Shown one piece after another: positions 24,191 to 36,700 of a stretch of 64,000 nucleotides of DNA (position 1 is its first letter; every line of letters starts with the position of its first letter). The stretch lies in NCBI RefSeq assembly GCF_028389875.1, contig NC_084702.1, positions 41,539,053 through 41,603,052 on the forward strand, written 5' to 3'. Made by a program: the position numbers and the translations under genes. Below the pieces are notes generated by a model. The model saw only the letters and a list, made by a program, of their open reading frames with translations, made no database searches and was not told the origin of the DNA. This stretch comes from Rhea pennata. Lineage: Eukaryota > Chordata > Aves > Rheiformes > Rheidae.

Positions 24191-24218
<28 letters not shown>
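24191..24218 (-). repeat. A28 homopolymer at the start of the APC 3' UTR
   Basis: 28 T on the plus strand, so 28 A in the APC mRNA, starting 8 bases after the stop codon. It is likely length-polymorphic and error-prone in sequencing. Confidence 0.95.
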
Positions 24219-24226
24219 GGATGTAT

Positions 24227-27200
24227 TTAAACAGAAGTCACCAGGTAAGAGCCTGAATGGCGTTTTGGGCTCTGAGTTCCGCTGGCGTCTGTATTTTCTG
24301 TCTTCGAGTCGCGTTTCTTTGTGCTGTTATTTACTGGCGTTGGTATTTGTGATGGCCGAGCAGAACTGTTGTCAGCACTACTTTTCCTTGGGCTTGGATT
24401 GTAGTTGAAAGGAGTTACTCTTGCTGCAACAGCGCCGCTGGGGGAGCTATGTTTGCTGGAGCTGCTGGAACTGAACGGTGTACGCTCACTAACAGTACTT
24501 TCGTTATTTTCTGGTGCAGGAACAGGATTATTCTGCACAGGTTTTGCTTCAGTTCCTTTCTTGTCTGGACTGTCTATTTGAATAAATGAGTTCAGACGAT
24601 TTTCTAAACCAATAGTACGAACAGGAACGCTTCCATTCCCTGCATTTTGTTTTTCTTGACTCTCTTTAGAATCTTTACCATTCACACCCCCTTTCTCTGA
24701 AACACTGTCAATAACAGGGGGAGTATTTCCAGTTGGGGACCTTCCAGATCGAGGATTATTAATTGGGCAGTCTTCTATCCTCACCCACACATCCTCTGTC
24801 TTAGAGACAGCTGGTGCCATCTGATAAATTAGAGTTTTGGAATCAGAGCTGTTTGTTGCTCCTGAGGAAGAATGCTGAGGATCATTCATTATTTGAGGAA
24901 TTTCATTTTCTTTTATTTTTCTCCAAGTACCTTTTGCTGATGCTTGACTTTCTTTACTTTGCTTGGGTCCAGAAGCAGAACTTCCATGTTGCTTTTCATC
25001 TTCACTTTTTGCCTTTTCACTGGACTCGGAAGAAGCTGACAGAATTGAGGAAGAACTTCCAGTTCTTCGCCAAGTGCTGACACGAGGAAGTGATGAGGAA
25101 TGCTTACTATGCTCACGTTTCCACGTTCCTGATCTATTGATTGGCAATCTAGATGGACTCTCAGAATGAGAACGAGCTATATCATGACGTTTCACTGGTC
25201 TCCCATCATATTCCACAGAAGGGCTCAGATTAGGGGGTAATTTTCGCCAACCACTAGTCTGGGCAGCTGAATGAGTGGATAAAGACATATCAGGAAGAGA
25301 TGGACTTAAAACTGGTGTCTGTATTTGGGACCTAGTGGGAGAATCTGGCCTGGAAGGAGACAGAGATTCAAATGAAGCAGACTCTTCTAATTTCCGTCTT
25401 AGTGTTGGACTCGGAGCTTCTTTAATAAAAGTTGACTGACGAACCAGAACTGGTCTCTCAGATCTGTCAGATTCACTTCCGCTGGATTTTGCGGATGACA
25501 CTCTAGACAGTTCAGTCTTTTTGTTGGATCCACCACTACTGAGAATCTGGTTTAATCCTTTTGAAGCAGACTCACTCCTGGGAATGCCACTGTTACTCTT
25601 AGGTAAGGCAGTTTGCTTTGTAAGGTTTTGCTGGCTCATCTGCCTGCCCGGTGATGTATATGACATTCTTCCCGAACTTGAAGATTTCGTTGAAGCTGTA
25701 CTAGGAGATGATGTCCTTGGCAACTGAGACAGTTTGTTAGGAGGACTTATACCATTTCTTCCCGGGGAAATTGAGTTTCGACCTGGAGACTGCAGAGGCC
25801 TGCTTAATGGCTGCTGTTGAGGTCTGGAAGGAGTGGAGTCTCTAGATCCTGATCTAGAAGGTCCTTTACTTGACCCACCCTGTTGGGAGGGTTGCCTAGT
25901 TATTGGAGCTGGCTCAGGTTTCACTGATGACTTGACTCCTCTTGGAGAACTAGTGCAGCTTTGGCCTTCACTGGGACTCTTGGAGCTTGTGTTTTTCAGT
26001 GGGGGCCCCTTCTTGGAAACAGGGCTAGTACTTGAGGAACTATTTCGAACTCCCGGAATATGAATCATTGTCCTACCACGTGAAATTGAAGGCATACTTG
26101 TTTGTTGTGGTTGCTTTAGCTGGCTTGAAACTTCTGAATTGGAGCGAGCTTTTCCTGTAATAATACTTTTATATACTTTTTTCCCTCCTTTGATTCCCTT
26201 ATTTTCAGACTCTACTTTTTTAGATTCCAATGTGCTCTTCTCCCCTGGCTTAAGAATTCTTGGACCTTTATTACTAGTAAAAGGTTTTTCTTCTTGGTCT
26301 GGGGTAAGATGAAATGGTGACCCTAGAGAAATACCAGATTTTAATGAAAGGATAGAATCAGAGTCTGATGAAGCTTGTCTAGACAGTGATGCAGCAGCTG
26401 CAGCTTGATGCAAGCTACTAACTATAGAATTTGCACCTTCTTGTATAGCTTTCCAATCAAAGTTCTCTGAATCAGGTGAAAAACCGTGTTCTGAATCCGG
26501 CCTCTGTATATCTCTCAAATCCAGCGTTAAATCTTCTGCCAGTATACCACCCATATTTCTGGAGTTATTTTTTTCACTTTCACTCTTTACTCTTGAAGGC
26601 TTTTTCTTTTTAGGCATAGCAGAACTAATGCATTCCTGCAAAAGATCATCTTCTGAGTCAATACTAAGGGAACTCAGGGAGCTGTTTCTAGAGAAACAGA
26701 CAGGTGTATCTTCAACATGAAACGACTTAGGTGCGTAACCAGAAGTCTGAGGTCTGCTTGATTCTATCTGTGAATCAGGAGCCTCAGTTCGTTTTGCAGG
26801 TTCGCTTTCTTTGTTGTTATTGTTTTCTTGATCAATATCACTGAGGGAACTAAGAGATGAATTGCGAGAAAAACAAACAGGTGTGTTTTCAATAGCAAAA
26901 TTCTGCATTTTCTCATCTGTAGCTGCTCCTCTGTCTGGAATATCTTTAGTTGACTGAGAGAAAGTTTTAGGCTGACTTCTGCCTGGTGGGTGTTTCTGAC
27001 AGGCTTGCATCCTGTTACCTGGTTGCTGATTTGAAGACTGCTCAGTATTAGTACAGTCTTTGGTTTCTGTTTCCTTTGCTTCTTTTCCTTTTCTTAATTC
27101 TGCCTTTTCCCTTGAAAGGTCGACGTCATCATCATCAAAATCTAAAGAACTTAGGGAATCATTCCGTGAAAAACAGTAAGGAGTTCCCTCAATGGGTGTG

Positions 27201-30200
27201 TAATGATGAGGGGAATCAAATGCAAAGCTTCCTCTTACACGCTCTTCATTATTTGGAAGTTTTTCATTAAAATCTCTTGAATTATTTTTAAGATTTTTCT
27301 TTGCATCTCTATTTTCTGAATAGCTTCTTTCGTTATTAATGTTGCTTTTAGGCTCTGTATTTTTTCTTATACGTGCTCTGTATTCATTATTTTGGGGAGT
27401 AGGCTTTACTGGTGATGTTGGCTTCTTTTTCTCACCTTCTGATTGGTTTTTGTTACTTAGAGATGAAGACGCTTGTTGAATTTGATCCATTATCTTCTTC
27501 ACTCGGAAAGGTTTGTGACTTTTTCCTTTTGGCATAGCTGAGTTAATACACTCAGCCAGAATATCACCCTCTTCTGTTTTGTCATCATCCAGTCCTGGGG
27601 CAGTCACAGTTGAGCTTTTTGCTCTCTGAGAGTCATCTGTACTTCTGCCTTCTGTAGGAATGGTATCTCTCTTTTCAAATTCCCCCGAGTCTGTCCCAGT
27701 ACCCACATTCTCTACATTGGCCAACTCATTTGGTGGTGATTCTATTGTGAGATCGCTCAGAGATGTAGCTGTTGAAAAATTTATTGGCGTACCCTCAACA
27801 CAATATACCCGTGGCATATCATCTCCAGGTGTAAAACTCACGTGCTTTTGAGATTGCAGTCTGCTTTGTGAAGGCAAAAGTTTGTAAACTGGCAGTTGGC
27901 TTGGCTTCCTGGCTACAGGAGGAGGTATTTTTGAAGCAGATGCTTGAGAAGGCTTTTTGGCTTTGCGTGAAGACTTTGTTGGCATTGCAGAAATAATACA
28001 TTCTTCCAGTATTTCAATATCGTCGTCATCAGAATCATCCAGAATGTCTTTTTCTGCTTCAGTAGGCTTCTCTGCTTTATTCTCTTGGTTATCCTTTGCA
28101 TCATCTGGCTGTTCTGGTTCTGCTTCGTTTCCATGCTCATTTTCATGTACTGGAGGCATTATTCTTAACTCTACGTCTTTCTGTATAAATGGTTCATCAA
28201 GACTCAGGGCACTTAGGCTAGAAGAGCAAGAAAATCCATCCGGTGTACTTTCTGTGGCAAAATGTAGTAACGTATCAGCATCTGGTAACACCTGTACTCT
28301 TTGAACAGCTGCATTCACAGCTGCCTGTCTAGGACCAGGTTCTCTCTTTTCTGCATTAGATGCTTTACCTTTAGCTGCTTCTCTCTTTACTTGAACTCCT
28401 TGAGCAGGGGGTGGAGTTTTACTTCTGCTTGGAGGCATTGTTTGTCCAGGGCTGTCTGGAAGATCACTGGGACTTATAATACCACTTACCATTCCACTGC
28501 AAGGCTCACTTTGAACTGAACTAGCAATTGAACGGCTTTCAAAACTATCCAGGGAACTTACAGAAGTACATCTGCTGAACATCAGTGGAGTCTCCTGCAC
28601 ATAATGTTCTGGTGGACTTTTAGGGGTCTGCGCACCGCTCTTTGAGGGAGATTTGGCACCTGAAGAGAATTCAACAGCTTTATGTCTAGAGGAATCAGAA
28701 GGAGATAAACTAGAAGTCTGAAGTCTGCTGGATTTTGTTCTAATGTGTTGTGATGTTGATGCGACTTCACTTACTGCACCTTCTGTAGACAAAGTCCCAT
28801 TGTTCTCTTTTAGTTCTGCTATCTGTAGTGTGTTACTAGCATCCGTCACACGGGCGGATTGATCACGCCCCATTTCATCTTCAGCTGATGACAAAGATGA
28901 CAAAGAGCTACATCTTGAAAAACATATCGGAGTATCTTCCACACAGTAAGTTTGTATAGTTTCCTGATTAATAGAGGGAGTTTTGCAGGAGGCAGTCTTT
29001 GGAGCATGACCACCTCTGCTCTGTGCTGAACTTGGGTGAAGCTGATTCTGTCTCTTTGAACTAGCTGAAGAGGCTGATGCGTTCCCACTACTTGAGGAAA
29101 TATGGTCAGTTTTAGTGCTTTGCACTGATGAGCTCTTTGAAAAAGTAAAAGATGGCTTCTGAGAAGATGGAGGAACTTCTGTTGAATATTTTAGACTATA
29201 ATCAATAGGCTGATCTACATGATGTTCCTCTTCATTGTACTTTATGCTATAATTGGTTGGTCTGTCTTCTTCCTCTTCATGTTGTTCCTCCTCAGAATAG
29301 CGCTCACTGTAGTTTGTTGGCTTATCATCATCATAATCATCAACCTGGCACAAGGACTGGCTCACCTTCTGATTCATTCCAAGAGCAGAGCCTACTCTGT
29401 TCTGATCTGAACCATTGGATCCTCTTGATCTAAAAGAAGAAACACACTCTTGTTGTCCAAAAGGCGACTGATATTTCATGTGTTTATCATCTCCGCTTTC
29501 AGTATATACGGGGTAAGTTGCATTTTGGCTCCTTGACTGCCTTTGTTCGTTTTGCTTTATTTCATCATCTATGATGTGCTTAGGCCTTGCCCATCTTTCA
29601 TTCTGAGAGGGACTCTGCCTTCCAGAATTTAACTGTTCATCCGAGTATTTAAGACTATAATTAATAGGTGTGTCCAGCTCTCCATCATTGTCATCCATAT
29701 GATTTGCACTATGTATCTTATGTGCCAAGTCAGCTGGGTACTGACCATAACTACAAAATTTACTTTCATCATCTTCAGAGTATGATTCAATGGAAGGTTT
29801 CATTTGGCCTCTTTTACCATAGCCGTCACTGCTGCTGACACTATTTAAGCTATCATTTGAAGCTCTCTTGTATTCCATTTTTGCATAAGGCACAGGACAT
29901 GTCCTGCTGGAATTTTCAGATTTAGGAAAGTATGTATTTGAGTGAGTATGGGCAGTGGCTGTCCTTCTTGGGGCATTTCTGTCTTCTGACAAACAGTGCA
30001 TTTCAGAAGTGGAACCAGAACTTCTGTCTTCTTGTGGAATATGCATGCTTGTTACTTCTTCCATAACTTTGGCAATCTGAGCTGCAGCAGTAGAAATCTG
30101 CATTCCTATTCTCTTAGAGGAGTTCCCAGTATTCTCTGTAGCTGGGTGATAGCTGTTTAAACCCACTGCACGATCCCTATCAAGACTTCTGTCTTTTTCA

Positions 30201-30788
30201 GATCGAGAACTTTCTGTATTTCCTCTATTGGAGGAAGAAGAGCCAGGCAATACTGTAGTATTTAAATATGGTGAAAGTACAGTCACATTACTAGTATTAA
30301 AACTCTCTGATCTGCAAATCCCATCATCGTGCCGACTGGAGTCCAAGACATACTCACTGTATATATTTTGCTTATGTCTCTGCTTATTACGGTGAGAAGT
30401 TTTGGGGCTTAAATTATCAATGTTGTCAAAAGTCTCTGATAAATGTTGAGCATCTAATTCTGCTTCCAGTGCCTTTTGTTTTCTAACATGAAGAGATGGT
30501 AAGCTTGATCCTGGAGACATAATATTGGCATCTTTGTATTTTGCTGGCCTATTTGCCATCAGGTTTCTTAGAGCTGCAGCACTGCCCATTGCTATCATTT
30601 TGTGTTTTGAGTGAATGAGATTTTTGAGCATGCTTACTGCTCCCATGTCCCACAGTGCCTCCTGATCCTTTGCGTTTCGTGCAGAAAGATTCCAGAGGGT
30701 CCCACATGCATTACTGACTATTGTCAAACTGTGTGACTTCAGGTGCTGTAGCAAGGTTTGTAAACAGCTGTTCTCTCTCAAGATTTGC
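24227..30788 (-). CDS. APC: APC exon 15, large terminal coding exon (6562 nt)
   Basis: A single open exon encodes about residues 653-2839 and ends TAA at 24227-24229. Reading 5' to 3' on the minus strand, it holds: the last armadillo turns (QILREN..., TLWNLSARN) to about 30550; four 15-residue-type repeats (cores PINYSLKY, PTNYSERY, PTNYSIKY, PIDYSLKY) between about 29680 and 29190; seven 20-residue repeats with TPxxFS cores near 28.93, 28.59, 28.24, 27.77, 27.17, 26.87 and 26.69 kb; three SAMP motifs (EECIISAMP near 28.0 kb, AECINSAMP near 27.55 kb, QECISSAMP near 26.63 kb); and the basic, Ser/Pro-rich region at about 26.1-24.9 kb. It also has the EB1-binding motif SQIP near 24.34 kb and the C-terminal PDZ ligand VTSV. 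From family knowledge, the 15- and 20-residue repeats bind beta-catenin and SAMP motifs bind the axin RGS domain. No premature stop interrupts the region, which corresponds to the human mutation cluster region. Confidence 0.99.
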
Positions 30789-33700
30789 CTGGTGTTGAGC
30801 AATTGAAAACAAGAATTAGTAAGTGGCACTTCAACAAGTGAAGTGACAAAACAACTGAAAAACTTACTAAGCTATAAGCAAGTTTAGTCCTTAGTAAAGA
30901 TAGAATATGCTTTCTCCTCAGCAAATATACCTTATTTTCCTCAATTTTAATCTGAATGTAATTGAATTCTGCTACGGAAATGAATAATTTGCTCCCACGT
31001 AATGCTCTCCATATGAAACAATTTTCCATTCCAGGTGGTTTCTTGTGGCTAGTGTAACTGATGAATTTCTCTCTCCAGGAAAACCTTTTAGCACAATTCA
31101 TCATTTAACAAGTAGCAAATACACTAATTGTTTTATATAGTCTGGTTATCTAAATGGAATACCTGCCTTATCAAATCTATTTAAAAAGTTAATCCTTAAT
31201 TACTATACTTAGTACAAGCATTCATATTGGAACTCAGTCAAACAAAATGTCTGGTAAATACACTTTTGGTATCACTATAGATTTTCAGAAAACAAGAAAG
31301 TATATTTACCTGTGGTCCTCATTGGTAGCAATTAAGCTAGAAACATTTCTTAATATTCCTCCTCCACTTTCAATGATGGCTAAAGTATTTGTTTGGCTCC
31401 TGTATGTCAGTGTGCCAACTAGAAATGCAAGAGCACCATCAACAGCACATATATCAGCTTTGTTCTCAGTGCAGTGTGCTGACAAATTCCATAAGGCACT
31501 CAAAACACTTTTTAAGGTGGATTCCTAGGAAAATAAAGTGACAGAATTAGGGAATTTTCAACTATTGGTCATAAGCCCTCAGTAATATAAAAATCAGCTT
31601 CAATTAGATTTTAACAAACTTGGTTTTGTAGCTCCCATGGATGCAAGGATACTTTTGAAAATGTGAACCAAGATTAAACAAAAGCAGTAATTCCTGCTGA
31701 GCCTGTAAACAGCCTGAAAATGCAGCCTGGAGAAACAAACTGCTTCACTGATTCTATCTCAGACTTGCAAACAACAAAATTCATTGACCATGGAATTTGG
31801 CTTCTTTCTAGTTATCTACAGAACGTTTTCTTTGGCATAAAATCTCTACACATTGTATACTGATGCCCAATATTTGCTTTCTGTTTTCCTGCATATGCCA
31901 CTCTCTCTCTAGTTTTCCCTCACAAATACAAACTAAGTGGGTTTCAGTTTCTGCTTTCTGTGCTGATAAACTAGAGGCAGGCGGCACTGCACACAGAACT
32001 ACTTTTGTTTGCTTTTCTCTCCTTTCCTCAACTATGAATTTGTTATTGCTTGCCAGAAAGTTTGAACCACAATACTTGTCAATTGCCGTAACAGTAAAAA
32101 GGGTCTGTAGACTAGCAGGCAAGGGACTCTGGGCCAGAATATAATCTTATCTGGTTACCAAGTATACTCCTACAGAATGGTGGAAGTGGAAGCTTATTTA
32201 TTCACAAAATCAGAAGATGGTTTTATTAAATGGCAAATTATAAAAAAAAATTATCGGAATGTGCCAGTAGAACAGCACAGCTCATGAAACTGAACAGTGA
32301 AAGCTATCAATAAAAAAAATATATAAATATAATAAATCAATAAAAAATATAAATAAAATTCCAGAAATGATAGGGATTTTCAGATGTCATTGCTACGCTG
32401 TAATCAGCTGCAGCCCAATTAACTCAAAGCAAACCTCCTCTTCAAAGGAAATTGCCTAAAACTTACCTAAATATCTCAAATATTTGACCAATTGCTTATG
32501 TCAAAAAGGATAATATCTGTATTTTGTGTAAAATCAATACAATCTCTTCAAAACTTATAACCATTTACATATGATACCTTCTTAACTTCTAAAGCACATT
32601 CCATCAATGCTTTAACACTTCCAACTTCACGTAGAGTCTTTTTACTGTTTACATCTGCTCGCCAGGACAAGTTTCTCAACACACTTGCAATGACCTGGCA
32701 AAACAAGAAATAAAAATAATGCATTTCAATATAGCTATTTCTGTAATAGGTTATCAGCAAATCCTCCTGGATTTCTGGAACACTATGGAATCCATTAACA
32801 ATGGTAATGTTCAGCTACCAAACTTTTGCTGAAACTTGTTTTTCATTCTATTCCTAGATAGATTGCCCCAACACTTCAGTATTAAGTTTGATCAAAAGGT
32901 ACTGGCTTTTGTGTGTGTGTACGTAAAACAGAGATTTGAAAGCAGGTTCCCTGCTTTCCATGCTGGCTGAAAAAATGGATCAAATATTCAGATTTGCGCT
33001 CTATTCTGAGGTCTGTTGTAGACGTTTTATGTAATCTCCGGAGAGAGATTTATACTATCTTTTTCTCAGCCTTTCCAGTTGCAAACAGGACAATGGTACT
33101 TACCTGTCTCTCAGAGGTAGGGTATGATTACTTTTAAAGCTCTTTGAAGTCATTTAAAAATACACTGTGATAATCAGAATAGATATCCATAGAAGATGGG
33201 TAGCAATTCAGCCTAAGTTCTGGTTCTCATCAGCAACTAGACTGAGGTGCTCCAAAGTAAAATGAAGCTGGCACTAGAATGAACAGTCCTTAATATTTAA
33301 CTCCATCCATTTATGGACAAGCATAAGCATGTATATCCTTCATAAAACATATTTGATAGTATACTTTTATCTGTAGCTTTTCTTGTCATAGAAGTGCATA
33401 AGCTTTTTAAAATTACTGAACTACTGGTCTTGAAATTTAATGCTTAATTTAAATTTGTTGGTTTTCACTACATCGATAATTTCCTTGGTATTACAATTAA
33501 AAGTAGTCATGGGCACAATTTAACTGTGTTATATCATTCCTTATGTTGTTTTATGTCTCATGTCCTCATTTGTTTATGGTCAAAACAGGGTCTCTTGCAA
33601 TACTTGTAACAGTCTTTCAATACATACAATATTCTTTCAATATAAATACCTTTCAGTACTTAAAATCAGTAATTTCACCCACCAAATCTTTTCTGCTTTT

Positions 33701-36700
33701 TGACCAGTATGTGATAATAATTAAAAAAAACCCCATCTATTCCGCATTATTCTTTGCTTTTTAAACCCTTGCTGCACTGAGCAGATGATTTTGTTGACTT
33801 GTCACCACAGCAGTTTCAGGCTCTTGTTTTAAATGAACTGCAGGCATTCATAAAAGTAGTAATGCATATGAACAGTTGAAATTATTCCTTCCAATATGCA
33901 GTACTTTCTATTTAAATACTGAATCTCACATGCTGCTAATTTTAAGATGTTTTAAACACCTCTGAATTTCCTCAATGTCCTTTAATCTTGATAAATCCAT
34001 GTAATTGTACTATGCTGAGCTCCTGCAGCTTACTTTCTTTTCAAGAGTACATATCTGTAATATCTGTCCTAACACCAAATCAGAGACTTGTTTTGTAGTT
34101 TTAACTAGTTTCTCAATTGTATTTAGTTAGCTCCTCCTCTAGTGGGGAAAAGTCTGAGAGATAAAGCCAATTATATTTAAAAACAGCCCTTTAACATATC
34201 TCCTGGTGATTCACTCAAACTGGAAGAGTTTTCTCTTCCAAAAGACGTTCCAATTTCTTTACATTATCTATTTTCCAAAGTGAACTATAATTTCATATTT
34301 AATAATTTTAAACAATCTCCATACTACCGAAGAACAGGTTGTGCTCTAAACTCTCAGGGTCCCCTAAACACTTTACAAGATAAAAAAAAAAAAAAAAGAT
34401 TGCTTATTTACTGGATATTTTTCTTCACATGGCATGAGCCATTGGCACTGCTGACACAATGTTCTTCTGGGAGGTGCTGGTGCAGAGAGCTGGTATGTAT
34501 GTACTAACAGAACAACTCCATCAAGTGTAATGTAGCTTGTCCTCTAAAATAGAGCACTCTCTACTATTATTCTTCTATTATTTATCTGCTGCTAGAGTGG
34601 AAGGAACCTCGGATGCCACAATACTGCGTTAACCATCAGTGTAATCCCAGTCTGTTAGCACTATCAGGTGTAAACTGAGAGAATCACAGATTGCTCAAAC
34701 TCATCTTGAAAACTGGACTTCCACTAACAGATCATTCATAAAAATTAGTTGTAAAGCCCATAAGCAGCATGTACTTTGGTGAAAGAAACAGAATTTGACC
34801 TACAGAGTTAAGCATTCTTACAGTAACAAGATTGTACTTGGTAATTTACAAAACAAAGATAGAAACTTCGCGTTAAAGATAACATAACTTAATGCTGACA
34901 AGACAACAAAACAACAACGCTTCAGGAAAAAAGAGAAGAGTCAGAGCATACTAGAGACTCCATGAAAGAGTGTATGAATTCAAACATAAAAATAACTTGC
35001 AGAGAGGCAAAATAAGTAGAATGAAAATAAACATTAGGAAAGGAGAGAAAAGATACAATAATTCAATATAACACAATGAAAAGGAAGAGATGCAAGATGA
35101 TGGAAATGTCTAAGATAAGGGAATATCTCATCTTAAAAGGAAGTTACCTGTTGCAAGTCTTCGCTTTCAGATTTTAATTGGGCTACAAGAGCTCTCATGC
35201 AGCCCTTCATAGAACATAACGTAGCCTGTTAGGAATCATGAGAAAAAAAAAAGGAGAATTAAAATAGCAGATTAGGCAGCTTGATTGTGCATAATGCTTT
35301 TATATTTTAAAGCTAATCATTTCTGAAATTTAACATAGCTGAGTTTTTAAAATAAGCTGCCAACAACAGATATTTGGTCTATAACTTTTAAAAAGTTGAA
35401 CATAATTGTCAGGTTCTATTCCGGAAAATACGTGCATACTAAAGGTGTGTTAAATTTTGTATTTTTGACAAGACTAAGGCCAAACTTGAAACACTACTGG
35501 TTTACAAGCCATCTTTACTATGTCCTAGATAATACACTGGATACTCATCTGTAAGCTGGTAATGCATTGTTACCGGCTGCCTACGAGTCTCACAATCTTA
35601 ACTTTGTGAATCTTTTATCAGATAGTAGTATGAACATTTAAAGCTTAGACAAATACATCAACATTCCTGGCACTTGAAGAACAAATTGCCTTTTTAAGTA
35701 ACTGAAAAACTGTAAGGCTTACATTAGAAATTGTTTGTGACAAAGTACAACTGAATTAAATTAAATTAATTTTTCAGAAGGAAAACTGATACTCATCAGC
35801 TGTACAACACATTTATATCACTGAGTAGCTTTGTTCATGCTACAAACCCAGAAGCTTCAGCCTTGCAGCAATTACTAATCAGATGATTTCAAGAGCCACT
35901 ATTTTGTGAAGACTTCATTTGTAGCAGGGATTTATGCTTTACCGTATTTAAACTTAGAACAAAAAGTGAGAAATATGAAATACAATTTTATTTCCATTCA
36001 CTCTTGAAATGTCTTCTGTTAGAGTATAAAGATAAAAGTCTTGTTTGAATTAACTTATTTTAAGATCTGTATCTTGGAAAACTCTGAGACAAGAAATTAT
36101 TAAAAAAATTTTATCATTTGAAAGCAAGGTCTGTGTTAGAAATCAGGGCATCTATTTTCTCCTCCAGTTATTTGAAGTAGTGCCCATTATAAGCCAGATA
36201 TTTTCCAAATATTTAAGAAAGAGCATTCTTCCATACTGAAGAGAATTGCAAAAATTCATCAGACAATAATAGTATCATTCAGTAACAACTAAAAAATTTG
36301 ACTCAACTAACAGTTTTAGTTCCTAATTCTCAGAAAAAAACAATCATTATCCATAATCATTAGTCCAAAATCATCAGGTGCTATACATTATGGAAATACC
36401 TAGTATATTGTTCATACAGAAATAAAATCAATAGATAAAATCCTGAGTTTCAGTGAGAAATTAAAAGTAGCTTCATTTAGTATGAACGCTGATAGTATAC
36501 TTTTGTGATATAACATTCAATTTGTGGCATTCTCCATTGGTAACAGGATGGAATGGCACAATTCTTTGGGAATTTCTGTTGTGAATCCAAATGCAAGTAA
36601 TATCCTATCCCGGAGATTTTCATCACACACAATTCAGAACAACAATTCAAACACAGCTGTGAACTGAAATTATCATATGCCTGAAATTCCACTCTTACCT

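Larger units (their letters stand above)
23320..24226 (-). other. APC: APC 3' UTR (proximal form)
   Basis: The transcript continues past the stop codon with a 28-base A tract, then AT-rich sequence to the polyadenylation signal at 23341-23346. Several blocks match the mammalian APC 3' UTR as I remember it. Examples on the minus strand are the segment around 24050-24000 (GAAGCCATATTTGATAGTAT), that around 23720-23680 (GTGGCTGTGAAATTCACAGT), and the sequence flanking the signal (CATTTCAGAATAAATTATT). This is from recall, not an alignment. Human APC also uses distal sites, so the UTR may extend further left. Confidence 0.75.

Noticed and set aside
24217-29410. Many short plus-strand and off-frame open frames inside the last APC exon
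   Set aside because: They are shadows of the conserved APC coding frame with no independent support.
24227-30829. Reading the last APC exon as a free-standing gene with its own start up to 30829
   Set aside because: The extra 14 codons upstream of 30788 are intron. A clean acceptor lies at 30789-30790 and exon 14 joins in frame.
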